In this document: piece after piece, positions 18,840 to 27,031 of the stretch
Numbering within the stretch: position 1 is the first letter of the stretch
Layout of the letters: each line of letters begins with the position of its first letter
NCBI GenBank assembly: GCA_002453165.1
Contig: DKGH01000079.1
Span: 1-29,169 of the forward strand
Source: Verrucomicrobia bacterium UBA6775
Lineage (GTDB): Bacteria; Verrucomicrobiota; Verrucomicrobiia; Limisphaerales; UBA1096
Direction: 5' to 3'
Length of the DNA: 29,169 bases
The notes under the pieces: model-generated
What the model was told of the DNA's origin: nothing
The model's database searches: none
What the model saw: only the letters and a program-made list of their open reading frames with translations
Translations under genes and position numbers: made by a program

Positions 18840-19523
18840 ATGACGATTGCAAACGTTTTACAGATTTTCCTGCTGATACTGGGCATCATGCTGGTGTTCC
18901 AAGCCTACTGGCTGGCCGCCACAGCCCTTTTCCCGAAGGTCATCAATAACGCCCGTGACCGCTATAAAAAGCCGGTTTCGACCACATTGATTGGCCTCGC
19001 GATCATAGCGCCCACGATGCTCATTGGGTTTGTCCTGCTCGGCAATCTGCCAAATCCGCTGGTCAATGCCATCGGCTTTTCGATCGCCGTCCTGCCGCTG
19101 CTTTTTGGTGCCATCGGTTCAGCCGGCTTATGCCAATTGATCGGCCACGGTCTCCCGGCGCCCACCGATCAGGCGCAAAATTGGAAACGCGTCTGGCGCG
19201 GCGGCTGGGTACTGAACTTTTGCTACCTCCTCCCCTTCGCCGGTTGGTTCGTCATCCTGCCGTGGGGCATCATCAGTGGCTGCGGCGCATTCGTCCTTTC
19301 ACTCGGGAAAAACAAGCAAGCCAATAACCGGGCCCGCGGCCGGGGCAATCAACGCGCTCCAAAGGCCAGCCCTCCCGCACAGCCACCGGCCAAGCCGTTG
19401 CCCAAGGATGACTCCCCACGGGCACTCCGCCAGCAACGCACGCAGATCCCCTCCCCGGAGACCGCACCCAAAACCAAACGGCTACGCTCTCCACGCCCAC
19501 CCCGAACACCTAAGGAAAACTGA
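18840..19523 (+). CDS. Multi-pass membrane protein with basic proline-rich tail, unknown function
   Basis: The protein has 227 residues. Four or five hydrophobic helices cover about residues 5-30, 46-70, 74-103 and 122-155. The last ~70 residues are strongly basic and rich in Pro, Ala and Arg (for example RGRGNQRAPK and PKTKRLRSPRPPRTPK), a disordered tail that should lie in the cytoplasm by the positive-inside rule and could bind nucleic acid or membrane lipid. I recognise no domain. The ATG at 18840 is 41 bases after the aminotransferase. The stop codon overlaps the start of the DUF1800 remnant (TGATG), so they were probably one operon. Confidence 0.7.
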   Translation: MTIANVLQIFLLILGIMLVFQAYWLAATALFPKVINNARDRYKKPVSTTLIGLAIIAPTMLIGFVLLGNLPNPLVNAIGFSIAVLPLLFGAIGSAGLCQLIGHGLPAPTDQAQNWKRVWRGGWVLNFCYLLPFAGWFVILPWGIISGCGAFVLSLGKNKQANNRARGRGNQRAPKASPPAQPPAKPLPKDDSPRALRQQRTQIPSPETAPKTKRLRSPRPPRTPKEN

Positions 19524-19841
19524 TGGACTACGACCGGCGAGCGTTCCTCAAGGCCAGCAGCTCCGCTGCCTTCGTTGGAGCCACCGGTTGCGGCCAGGCA
19601 CCGGACGCACTCTGGCCCCTGACCGGGCTACCGGAAAAGCCGCCTACCGATTTTACTCCGCCAAGCGCAGGATCGATCGACCTCACCTCGCACGTTATCA
19701 ACCGGCTCACCTTCGGCCCCACACCGGGGCTGCGCACAGCGGTGCTCCGCTTGGCCAAGCGCGGAGGAACTTGCCGCCGTCAAGGCATCCGACAACCCGG
19801 TTGGCATGCTCCTAGCCAGCCCAGGTTTTCAGTGGAGTTGA
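19523..19841 (+). pseudogene. DUF1800 protein remnant, internally deleted at a palindrome
   Basis: The first ~75 codons encode a normal DUF1800 start: DYDRRAFLKASSSAAFVGA with a Cys after it, then SHVINRLTFGPTPGLRTAVL. At the palindrome CGCTTGGCCAAGCG (19748-19761) the sense changes frame. The +1 frame then reads AEELAAVKASDN, then GMLLASPGFQ, and stops at TGA 19839-19841. That is what the extreme C-terminus of DUF1800 proteins looks like (LASPEFQ-type ending). About 350-400 internal codons are therefore missing, judged from the usual length of the family. The N-terminal part reads the palindrome as RLAKR and the C-terminal part as AWPSA, as if two palindrome copies had recombined. DUF1800 genes normally precede DUF1501 genes, as here. 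Confidence 0.75.
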
Positions 19842-19846
19842 TTGCC

Positions 19847-20306
19847 ATGAAACAAACCAAGGCATACCTCCACGGAAACGGCGATTTGCAGAAAACGCTC
19901 GTGGTCGTGTTCCTGCGCGGCGGTGCGGATGGCCTGGCGTTGGTTCCAGCGGTTGGCGATGAAGGCTATCACCGGCAACGGCCCAGAATTGCGATCAGTG
20001 AAAAAGAGGTAGTCTGTCTCGACGATCGGTTCGGCCTCAACCCGTTGATGAATGCCCTGAAGCCGGCCGTTGAGGAAGGTGCGCTGACGACCGTTCACTG
20101 CGTCGGCTCGGAGGATGACACACGATCCCACTTCGAGGCGCAGGATCGCAAACTGGCCGGGTCTGGCCAACGAACACCTGGTCGGCCCGGGGGACTTACC
20201 CGTAACGACGAATTATCGCGATGTGCTCCGCCCTGTCCTAACGCGACACGCACCCGACGCCGACATGGCCAAGGTTTTTCCTGACCACAGGCCCGAGGCT
20301 ATTTAA
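19847..20306 (+). pseudogene. DUF1501 protein remnant, internally deleted and frameshifted
   Basis: ATG 19847 follows the DUF1800 stop by five bases. About 105 codons encode a typical DUF1501 N-terminus: KTLVVVFLRGGADGLALVPA, then FGLNPLMNALKPAVEEGAL, then RSHFEAQDRKLAG. At ~20160 the sense switches to the +1 frame, which reads LANEHLVGPGDLPVTTNYRD and ends PDHRPEAI at 20304-20306. That is the last ~45 residues of DUF1501 proteins. The middle, roughly 250 codons in the family, is missing. The scar has a CTGGCC direct repeat on both sides (aaaCTGGCCgggtCTGGCC). Read straight through, the first frame runs to 20284 with nonsense residues. The end overlaps the convergent YdjY-domain gene by eight bases. 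Confidence 0.75.
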
Positions 20307-21006
20307 CGATTGCCGGAGGCCTTTTTTTCGGAGGATCCAACCGCACAAACACCTGCACGGACGAACCAAGCTTTGGCGTGCGCTTCGGCCAGACATGCGA
20401 CCCGTTACGGGATGTGTCGACCATGGGCTCGATTAACGCAAGTGCGTCCATGTCCGGCTGCAGACTCAGGATGGAACCGCTCTCATCGGCGGTAAGTTTT
20501 CCGTTTCGGGAGCGCGCCCCGGTCCACTTCCACTCCGTTGACTTCAGATCAAACGATTGCTCGGTGACCTTGTCATCCAGTTCGGACGCCGCCTCCAGCG
20601 GATACTGGGCAACACATTCGTGGATGAACTTTCGTTTCCATTTTCCGTCCACCTGCCACGAAACCTCAACGTAAACCTTTGCCGGCATCTTCACGCCAAG
20701 CAGTAGCAATCCCGCGTGAATGTCGCTTGGCTTCACCTTGGTGGATAGAAAACTTTCGTGCACCTTGCCGGTCTCGGTGACGATGGCGTACTCGATCAGG
20801 CCAACGAGCTGATTGACCTTGGCCGGAAACGCCACCGCACGAAGCTTCGCATCCACCGTGACGGCGCCAATCCGGTAAAGGTTTTCGCCCACCTTCTTCG
20901 CTGCCGGTTTTTCGTGCTCAACGCTGGCCTTGTCGTCCGCTGACACGGAAACGGGCAGGCCAAGCGCAAGAGTCATTATGAAAGCAATTTGCGGTGCGAA
21001 TCTCAC
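20299..21006 (-). CDS. Secreted YdjY-domain protein
   Basis: The protein has 235 residues. A signal peptide (basic start, IAFIMTLALGLPVSVSA) ends before DDKAS. The central part, IGAVTVDAKLRAVAFPAKVN, then IEYAIVTETGKVHESFLSTKVKPSDIHAGLLLLG, matches the YdjY-type domain found in many Planctomycetes and Verrucomicrobia secreted proteins of unknown function. The rest is beta-rich with an intact C-terminus. The start shown is GTG 21006, which lies inside a palindrome copy (CACTTGGCCAAGTG, 21004-21017); ATG 20976 is an alternative with a shorter leader. The gene is divergent from lpxI, with about 110 bases between the starts. Confidence 0.75.
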   Translation of the reverse strand: MRFAPQIAFIMTLALGLPVSVSADDKASVEHEKPAAKKVGENLYRIGAVTVDAKLRAVAFPAKVNQLVGLIEYAIVTETGKVHESFLSTKVKPSDIHAGLLLLGVKMPAKVYVEVSWQVDGKWKRKFIHECVAQYPLEAASELDDKVTEQSFDLKSTEWKWTGARSRNGKLTADESGSILSLQPDMDALALIEPMVDTSRNGSHVWPKRTPKLGSSVQVFVRLDPPKKRPPAIVK

Positions 21007-21017
21007 TTGGCCAAGTG
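21004..21017. repeat. Variant palindrome CACTTGGCCAAGTG
   Basis: This is a perfect 14-base palindrome. The outer CG/CG pair of the usual unit is replaced symmetrically by CA/TG, keeping the palindrome. It overlaps the proposed GTG start of the YdjY-domain gene. A half-degenerate unit (CGCTTAGCCAAGCG) lies at 21057-21070. Confidence 0.8.
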
Positions 21018-21118
21018 TTCAGATTCAGACTCGAGTCGGCAACCCTGAACTGTTACGCTTAGCCAAGCGCGCACATTGCGATTGCGAAATCAGGACAAGC
21101 CCATACCCTGTCCGGCAG

Positions 21119-21946
21119 GTGGAGAAAACCGACATCCAGTCACTGGGCATCATCGCGGGAAGTCGCGAACTGCCGCTCCTGATCGCCCGCGAGGCGCGCC
21201 GCCTCGGGATGCCGCGTATTGTCGCGGTGGCGTTTCACAACGAAACTTCGCCCGAGATCGAGGAGGTTACGGACGAAGTGGAGTGGCTTCGAGTCGGACA
21301 GTTGTCCAAGCTCATCAAGGCGTTCAGCAGGCGCGACGTGGCCCACTGTGTCATGGCCGGCCAGATTGCCCCAAAGAACCTGTTTGATTTTCGCCCCGAT
21401 TTAAAAACGGCCGCGATGCTGTTTCGATTGAAGGAACGCAACGCCCACACGATTTTTGGCGCCATCGGCGACGAATTGGCCAAGGGCGGCGTGACGCTGA
21501 TCGACGCCCTGCCGTGGCTTGGTCAAGCAATGCCGGGCGGGGATTTTCATCTCGGCCCAAAACTGAGCAGGCAGCAGCAGGACGACATCGCGTTTGGTTG
21601 CCGTCTGGCCAAGGAAGTATCGCGGCTCGAAATCGGCCAATCGATTGTGGTGAAGGAAGGTACGGTGCTGGCTGTTGAAGGCTTCGAGGGAACGGACGCC
21701 TGCCTCCGGCGTGGTGGCGAATTGGCCGGACCAAAGGGCGGCGCAGTCGCGGTAAAAGTGGCCCGCAAAAACCACGATATGCGCTTCGATATTCCTTGCA
21801 TTGGGCGTCGCTCGCTGGAATCCTGCGCCGCGTCCGCGATCGCCGTTCTGGCGGTCGAATCCTCCAAAACCATTCTTCTGGAACGCGAGGAAGTCGAATC
21901 CCTAAGCCAAGCGCACGGGATTACCGTGACGACGGTCACCCCGTAA
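21119..21946 (+). CDS. lpxI: UDP-2,3-diacylglucosamine pyrophosphatase LpxI (DUF1009)
   Basis: LpxI cleaves UDP-2,3-diacylglucosamine to lipid X in lipid A synthesis, replacing LpxH in many Gram-negative lineages. The N-terminal domain opens with SLGIIAGSRELPLLIAREARRLG, the conserved DUF1009 start, followed by VAHCVMAGQIAPKNLFDFRPD. The C-terminal catalytic domain contains DIAFGCRLAKEVSRLEIGQSIVV, VLAVEGFEGTDACLRRGGEL and a KVARKNHDMRFDIPCIG stretch as in the family. I chose GTG 21119 (275 residues), the usual family length; the frame is open back to 20930 but that part overlaps the divergent gene. It is the first gene of a close-packed group (gaps 20, 25 and 3 bases) with an unknown protein, gnd and a HAD phosphatase. 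Confidence 0.9.
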   Translation: MEKTDIQSLGIIAGSRELPLLIAREARRLGMPRIVAVAFHNETSPEIEEVTDEVEWLRVGQLSKLIKAFSRRDVAHCVMAGQIAPKNLFDFRPDLKTAAMLFRLKERNAHTIFGAIGDELAKGGVTLIDALPWLGQAMPGGDFHLGPKLSRQQQDDIAFGCRLAKEVSRLEIGQSIVVKEGTVLAVEGFEGTDACLRRGGELAGPKGGAVAVKVARKNHDMRFDIPCIGRRSLESCAASAIAVLAVESSKTILLEREEVESLSQAHGITVTTVTP

Positions 21947-21966
21947 CGGGATTTTACAGAGAAAAC

Positions 21967-22467
21967 ATGCTTACGTTTCACGAGTTGATGGGATTTATGT
22001 CGCCGAAGATGGCGAACCAAATCCTTGACGACACGCAGACCAACAACAAGGACGTGTACCGGGCGCTGGTCGTCTCCATGGCACAGGTACTCAAGGCTCG
22101 ACCGGAGTTCCTCTCGCGCCAACCGAAGGAACGGCGCCACAAGAATTTTGTTCAATCCCTGTCCAAGCCCGGTTTTGAAGAACACGCGGGCAACCTGATT
22201 CGCGGCTGGCTTTTCAAAGAGCACAAGGAAGTGCTGACCAGTTTTCTCGAAAAACTCGAGATTGAGCACGAGGAAGGCATGGTTGATGACCTGCCGGAAA
22301 CGATGTCCGACGAAAACCTCAACGGAGCCGTCGACATGCTGCTGGAAAAATACGACCGTGAATTGGTCGCGGTATACCTCACCGCGTTTAATGCATCGAA
22401 CGAAGATCGCTGGGACAACCTCGACTCCCTGCTTGCCGACGATGAGCGACTGCAACTCGGTGGCTGA
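21967..22467 (+). CDS. Conserved-looking helical protein of unknown function
   Basis: From ATG 21967 (MLTFHELMGFMSPK) the protein has 166 residues. It is soluble, charged and predicted all-helical, with no signal peptide and no motif that I recognise. The N-terminal part is basic (RQPKERRHKNF) and the C-terminal part acidic (LEIEHEEGMVDDLPETMSDE and DNLDSLLADDERL). Its placement between lpxI and gnd with very short gaps argues for a real translated gene. The open frame continues upstream to 21796 inside lpxI, but that is a shadow. A function in envelope or sugar metabolism would be guesswork. Confidence 0.75.
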   Translation: MLTFHELMGFMSPKMANQILDDTQTNNKDVYRALVVSMAQVLKARPEFLSRQPKERRHKNFVQSLSKPGFEEHAGNLIRGWLFKEHKEVLTSFLEKLEIEHEEGMVDDLPETMSDENLNGAVDMLLEKYDRELVAVYLTAFNASNEDRWDNLDSLLADDERLQLGG

Positions 22468-22492
22468 GAATTTCACATAAACAAAAAACGGA

Positions 22493-23947
<1,455 letters not shown>

Positions 23948-23950
23948 TCC

Positions 23951-24829
23951 ATGAGCGACCCCGCCCAAGTACTCCGCGATTTCCAGCCGAAGCACGACTT
24001 CTTCATCGGCATCGATTCCGATGGCTGCGTGTTCGACTCGATGGAGATCAAACACAAGGAATGTTTCGCGCCGATGTTTGTGAAACACCACAACCTGCAG
24101 GCCGTCAGCAAATACGCCCGCGAGGTTTGGGACTTCGTCAATCTTTACTCCAAGACACGCGGTGCAAATCGTTTCCCAGCCCTCACCCGAGCGTTGAATC
24201 TCCTTCGCGACCGCCCCGAGGTACAGGCCCGCAACGTCAACGTACCAAGCTACCCCGCGCTCGACGAATGGATGGAGCGTGAGACCAAACTTGGCAACGC
24301 CACGCTGGCCGCCGAGGTTGAGGGCGGCAACGAAGGTCTCGCCCACATCAAGGTTTGGTCTGACGGCGTCAACGAACAGGTGGCAGACATCGTTCACGGC
24401 GTGCCTCCGTTTCCGCTCCTTCGTCAGACGCTTGAGAAAGCGCTTGGCCAAGCGGACATGATGGTGATTTCCCAGACTCCCTGCGACGCGCTCGAGCGTG
24501 AGTGGGCCGAGCACGATATTTCAAAATTCGTCGAAATCATCGCCGGTCAGGAGATGGGCACCAAAACCGAGCACTTGAAATTCGCTGCGGTCGACAATTA
24601 CGCCGCCGAGAAAATCCTGATGATCGGCGACGCACCCGGCGACCACAAGGCAGCCAAGGCCAACGGCGTCCTGTTTTTTCCAATCCTGCCCGGCCGCGAG
24701 GAGGATTCGTGGGAACGCCTGCACGGTGAAGCCCTCGACCGATTTTTCGCCGGCACCTACGCCGGGGAATACGAGGAGGAATTGTTCGCGGAATTCGACG
24801 GCTGCCTCCCGGAAAATCCAAGCTGGTAA
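23951..24829 (+). CDS. HAD-superfamily hydrolase downstream of gnd
   Basis: The protein has 292 residues. HAD motif I is FIGIDSDGCVFDS with Asp22 and Asp24. Motif II is probably MMVISQTP. Motif IV is ILMIGDAPGDHKAA with Asp227 and Asp231. Such enzymes are mostly phosphatases of small metabolites. The C-terminal extension is acidic. The start three bases after gnd suggests a role tied to the pentose phosphate pathway, such as removing a wrong or toxic sugar phosphate, but this is inference and the substrate is unknown. A palindrome copy (24441-24454) encodes ALGQA. An intrinsic terminator follows the stop. Confidence 0.85.
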   Translation: MSDPAQVLRDFQPKHDFFIGIDSDGCVFDSMEIKHKECFAPMFVKHHNLQAVSKYAREVWDFVNLYSKTRGANRFPALTRALNLLRDRPEVQARNVNVPSYPALDEWMERETKLGNATLAAEVEGGNEGLAHIKVWSDGVNEQVADIVHGVPPFPLLRQTLEKALGQADMMVISQTPCDALEREWAEHDISKFVEIIAGQEMGTKTEHLKFAAVDNYAAEKILMIGDAPGDHKAAKANGVLFFPILPGREEDSWERLHGEALDRFFAGTYAGEYEEELFAEFDGCLPENPSW

Positions 24830-24851
24830 TCTCGAAACATTTTGACGAAAG

Positions 24852-24878
24852 GGGCAGGAGGCAACTCCTGCCCTTTTT
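24852..24878 (+). terminator. Intrinsic terminator of the lpxI-gnd-HAD group
   Basis: GGGCAGGAG pairs perfectly with CTCCTGCCC around a GCAA loop and is followed by TTTTT. It is 22 bases after the HAD stop. Confidence 0.93.
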
Positions 24879-24887
24879 GCTATCTGT

Positions 24888-24910
24888 CTTGGCCAAGCGC
24901 TTGGCCAAGG
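24888..24910. repeat. Tandem palindrome upstream of thiC
   Basis: Two CTTGGCCAAG copies (24888-24897 and 24900-24909) joined by GC form a 22-base perfect palindrome, the same structure as 522-543. It lies between the terminator and the thiC promoter region. Confidence 0.9.
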
Positions 24911-24922
24911 CACCAAGTTCCC

Positions 24923-24928
24923 TTGACA
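24923..24928 (+). promoter_or_regulatory. Possible -35 box of the thiC transcript
   Basis: A perfect TTGACA lies 32 bases before the riboswitch aptamer. No good -10 box is found at 16-18 bases, so the call is weak. A small hairpin CGGAC-TGT-GTCCG follows at 24944-24956. Confidence 0.35.
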
Positions 24929-24959
24929 CATCCGCACGGGCAACGGACTGTGTCCGCAA

Positions 24960-25065
24960 GTGAACGGGGAGCCAACCGGCCGATGCTGGCAAAAGGCTGA
25001 GAAATCCGCGCCGGTGTGCGGATGACCCATTGAACCTGATTCGGCTGACCGACGTAGGGATTCAC
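24960..25065 (+). ncRNA. TPP riboswitch (THI element) in the thiC leader
   Basis: The conserved aptamer parts are in order: GGGGAGCC, GGCTGAGAAAT, GATGACCC, TTGAACCTGAT and CGTAGGGA. The ends GTGAA (24960-24964) and TTCAC (25061-25065) close the P1 stem. The CTGAGA and ACCC segments form the pyrimidine-sensing arm, and the GAACCTGAT to CGTAGGGA segment forms the pyrophosphate-sensing arm. The thiC start is 29 bases downstream; no terminator hairpin with a T-run is seen there, so control at translation initiation is more likely than premature termination. Confidence 0.95.
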
Positions 25066-25094
25066 CGCCTCTTCCCGTTCTCGGAATTTTCAAA

Positions 25095-27011
25095 ATGATC
25101 GCGTCAAAAGATTCCTTCGAGCCGTCCAGTCGGGACCAGTTGCCCAACTCAACCCGTGTCTATGTTGAAGGCGAACAACACAAGGACATCCGCGTGCCGA
25201 TGCGCGAGATCGCCCTCAACCCAACCAAGTCCCTCAACGGCGACACGGAGGAGAACGCCCCCATCCGCGTTTACGACACAAGTGGACCGTGGGGAGATCC
25301 TGCTTTCGAAGGCAACGTGGACGATGGCCTTCCCCTTCTGCGCGACAAATGGATACGAGCCCGGGGCGATGTCGAGGAGTACGACGGGCGCCAAGCCAAG
25401 CCCATCGACAACGGCTACCTCTCCGAGACACACGCCGAACATGCCACCCAGCGCGAAAAGGGCAATCGCCTTACGGAATTTCCCGGCCTGAAACGAAGGC
25501 CGCTGCGCGCCTCCGCCGGTCATCCGGTTACCCAACTTTGGTACGCCAAGCAGGGGATCATCACCCCGGAGATGGAATACATTGCCATCCGGGAAAACAT
25601 GGGCTTGGCCAAGCTGCGTGAGGAAAGCCAAGCGCAGGCGAACTCACTCCACCACCAACACCCCGGCAATCCATGGGGGGCGAACATTCCGAAGGAGATT
25701 ACTCCTGAATTTGTCCGGGACGAGGTCGCCCGGGGGCGGGCCATCATCCCGGCTAACATTAACCATCCGGAAATCGAACCGATGATCATCGGCCGCAATT
25801 TCCTCGTCAAAATCAACGCCAACATCGGCAACTCCGCCGTCGCCTCGAGCATCGAGGAGGAAGTCGAAAAAATGCGATGGGCCACCAAGTGGGGTGCAGA
25901 CACCGTGATGGATTTGTCCACCGGCAAGAATATCCACGCGACTCGTGAATGGATAATGCGCAACTCCCCCGTACCCATCGGCACCGTGCCGATCTATCAG
26001 GCCCTCGAAAAGGTCGATGGCCGCGCCGAGGATCTGACGTGGGAGATTTTCCGGGACACTTTGATCGAGCAGGCGGAACAGGGCGTCGACTACTTCACGA
26101 TCCACGCCGGTGTCCTATTGCGGTTTGTGCCGCTCACAGCCAAGCGCATGACCGGCATCGTCAGCCGCGGTGGCTCCATCATGGCCAAGTGGTGTCTCGC
26201 GCATCACAAGGAAAATTTCCTCTACACCCACTGGGATGATATCTGCAAAATCTGCGCCACATACGATGTAAGTTTCAGCATTGGCGACGGCCTGCGCCCC
26301 GGCTCCATCGCCGACGCCAACGACGAAGCGCAGTTTGGCGAACTAAAAGTACAGGGCGACCTCACCCGGCGCGCCTGGGAGCTCGGGGTGCAGGTGATGA
26401 ACGAAGGTCCCGGTCATGTGCCCATGCACATGATCCACGACAACATGACCAAGCAACTCGAGTGGTGTGACGAGGCTCCGTTTTACACGCTTGGCCCTCT
26501 AACCACGGACGTCGCCCCCGGCTATGACCACATCACCAGCGGTATCGGCGCGGCGATGATCGGTTGGTACGGGTGTGCGATGCTCTGTTACGTCACCCCC
26601 AAGGAACACCTCGGTCTTCCCAACAAACAGGACGTCAAGGAAGGGGTGATCACCTATAAGATTGCCGCGCACGCCGCCGACTTGGCCAAGGGGCATCCCG
26701 GCGCTCAGTACCGCGACAATGCACTCAGCAAGGCCCGGTTCGAATTCCGTTGGGAGGATCAATTCAACATCGGCCTCGACCCTGAACGCGCCCGTGAGTT
26801 TCACGACGAAACCCTCCCCGCCGACGGAGCCAAGCAGGCGCATTTCTGCAGCATGTGCGGCCCCAACTTTTGCTCAATGAAAATTACCGAGGATGTCCGC
26901 CAATACGCCGCAGAAAACGGCCTCACCGACGAGCAGGCGATCGAGGAAGGTATGCGGGGGAAATCCGCCGAGTTTGCGAAGCAAGGCGCCGAGGTCTACA
27001 CCAAGACCTGA
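25095..27011 (+). CDS. thiC: Phosphomethylpyrimidine synthase ThiC
   Basis: This 638-residue radical SAM enzyme converts aminoimidazole ribotide to the hydroxymethylpyrimidine phosphate of thiamine. The N-terminal domain and the barrel are complete, with VRDEVARGRAIIPANINHPE, TVMDLSTGKNIHATREWI, FTIHAGVLL and NEGPGHVPMHMI, all highly conserved. The C-terminal iron-sulfur motif is CSMCGPNFC (Cys585, Cys588, Cys593; C-x2-C-x4-C). It is controlled by the TPP riboswitch just upstream, the usual feedback for this gene. ATG 25095 fits the family start. Palindrome copies at 25604-25613 and 26681-26690 encode LAKL and LAKG. No other thiamine gene is in the window. It converges on uvrB with a 20-base gap that contains another palindrome. 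Confidence 0.98.
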   Translation: MIASKDSFEPSSRDQLPNSTRVYVEGEQHKDIRVPMREIALNPTKSLNGDTEENAPIRVYDTSGPWGDPAFEGNVDDGLPLLRDKWIRARGDVEEYDGRQAKPIDNGYLSETHAEHATQREKGNRLTEFPGLKRRPLRASAGHPVTQLWYAKQGIITPEMEYIAIRENMGLAKLREESQAQANSLHHQHPGNPWGANIPKEITPEFVRDEVARGRAIIPANINHPEIEPMIIGRNFLVKINANIGNSAVASSIEEEVEKMRWATKWGADTVMDLSTGKNIHATREWIMRNSPVPIGTVPIYQALEKVDGRAEDLTWEIFRDTLIEQAEQGVDYFTIHAGVLLRFVPLTAKRMTGIVSRGGSIMAKWCLAHHKENFLYTHWDDICKICATYDVSFSIGDGLRPGSIADANDEAQFGELKVQGDLTRRAWELGVQVMNEGPGHVPMHMIHDNMTKQLEWCDEAPFYTLGPLTTDVAPGYDHITSGIGAAMIGWYGCAMLCYVTPKEHLGLPNKQDVKEGVITYKIAAHAADLAKGHPGAQYRDNALSKARFEFRWEDQFNIGLDPERAREFHDETLPADGAKQAHFCSMCGPNFCSMKITEDVRQYAAENGLTDEQAIEEGMRGKSAEFAKQGAEVYTKT

Positions 27012-27013
27012 CT

Positions 27014-27023
27014 CTTGGCCAAG
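27014..27023. repeat. Palindrome copy in the thiC-uvrB convergent gap
   Basis: CTTGGCCAAG followed by CG takes up half of the 20-base gap between two convergent stop codons. No intrinsic terminator is present, so a structural role of the palindrome at this boundary is possible. Confidence 0.85.
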
Positions 27024-27031
27024 CGGGCGAA

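Noticed and set aside
20930..21118. Upstream extension of LpxI
   Set aside because: It overlaps the divergent YdjY-domain gene and precedes the conserved DUF1009 start; family length fits GTG 21119.
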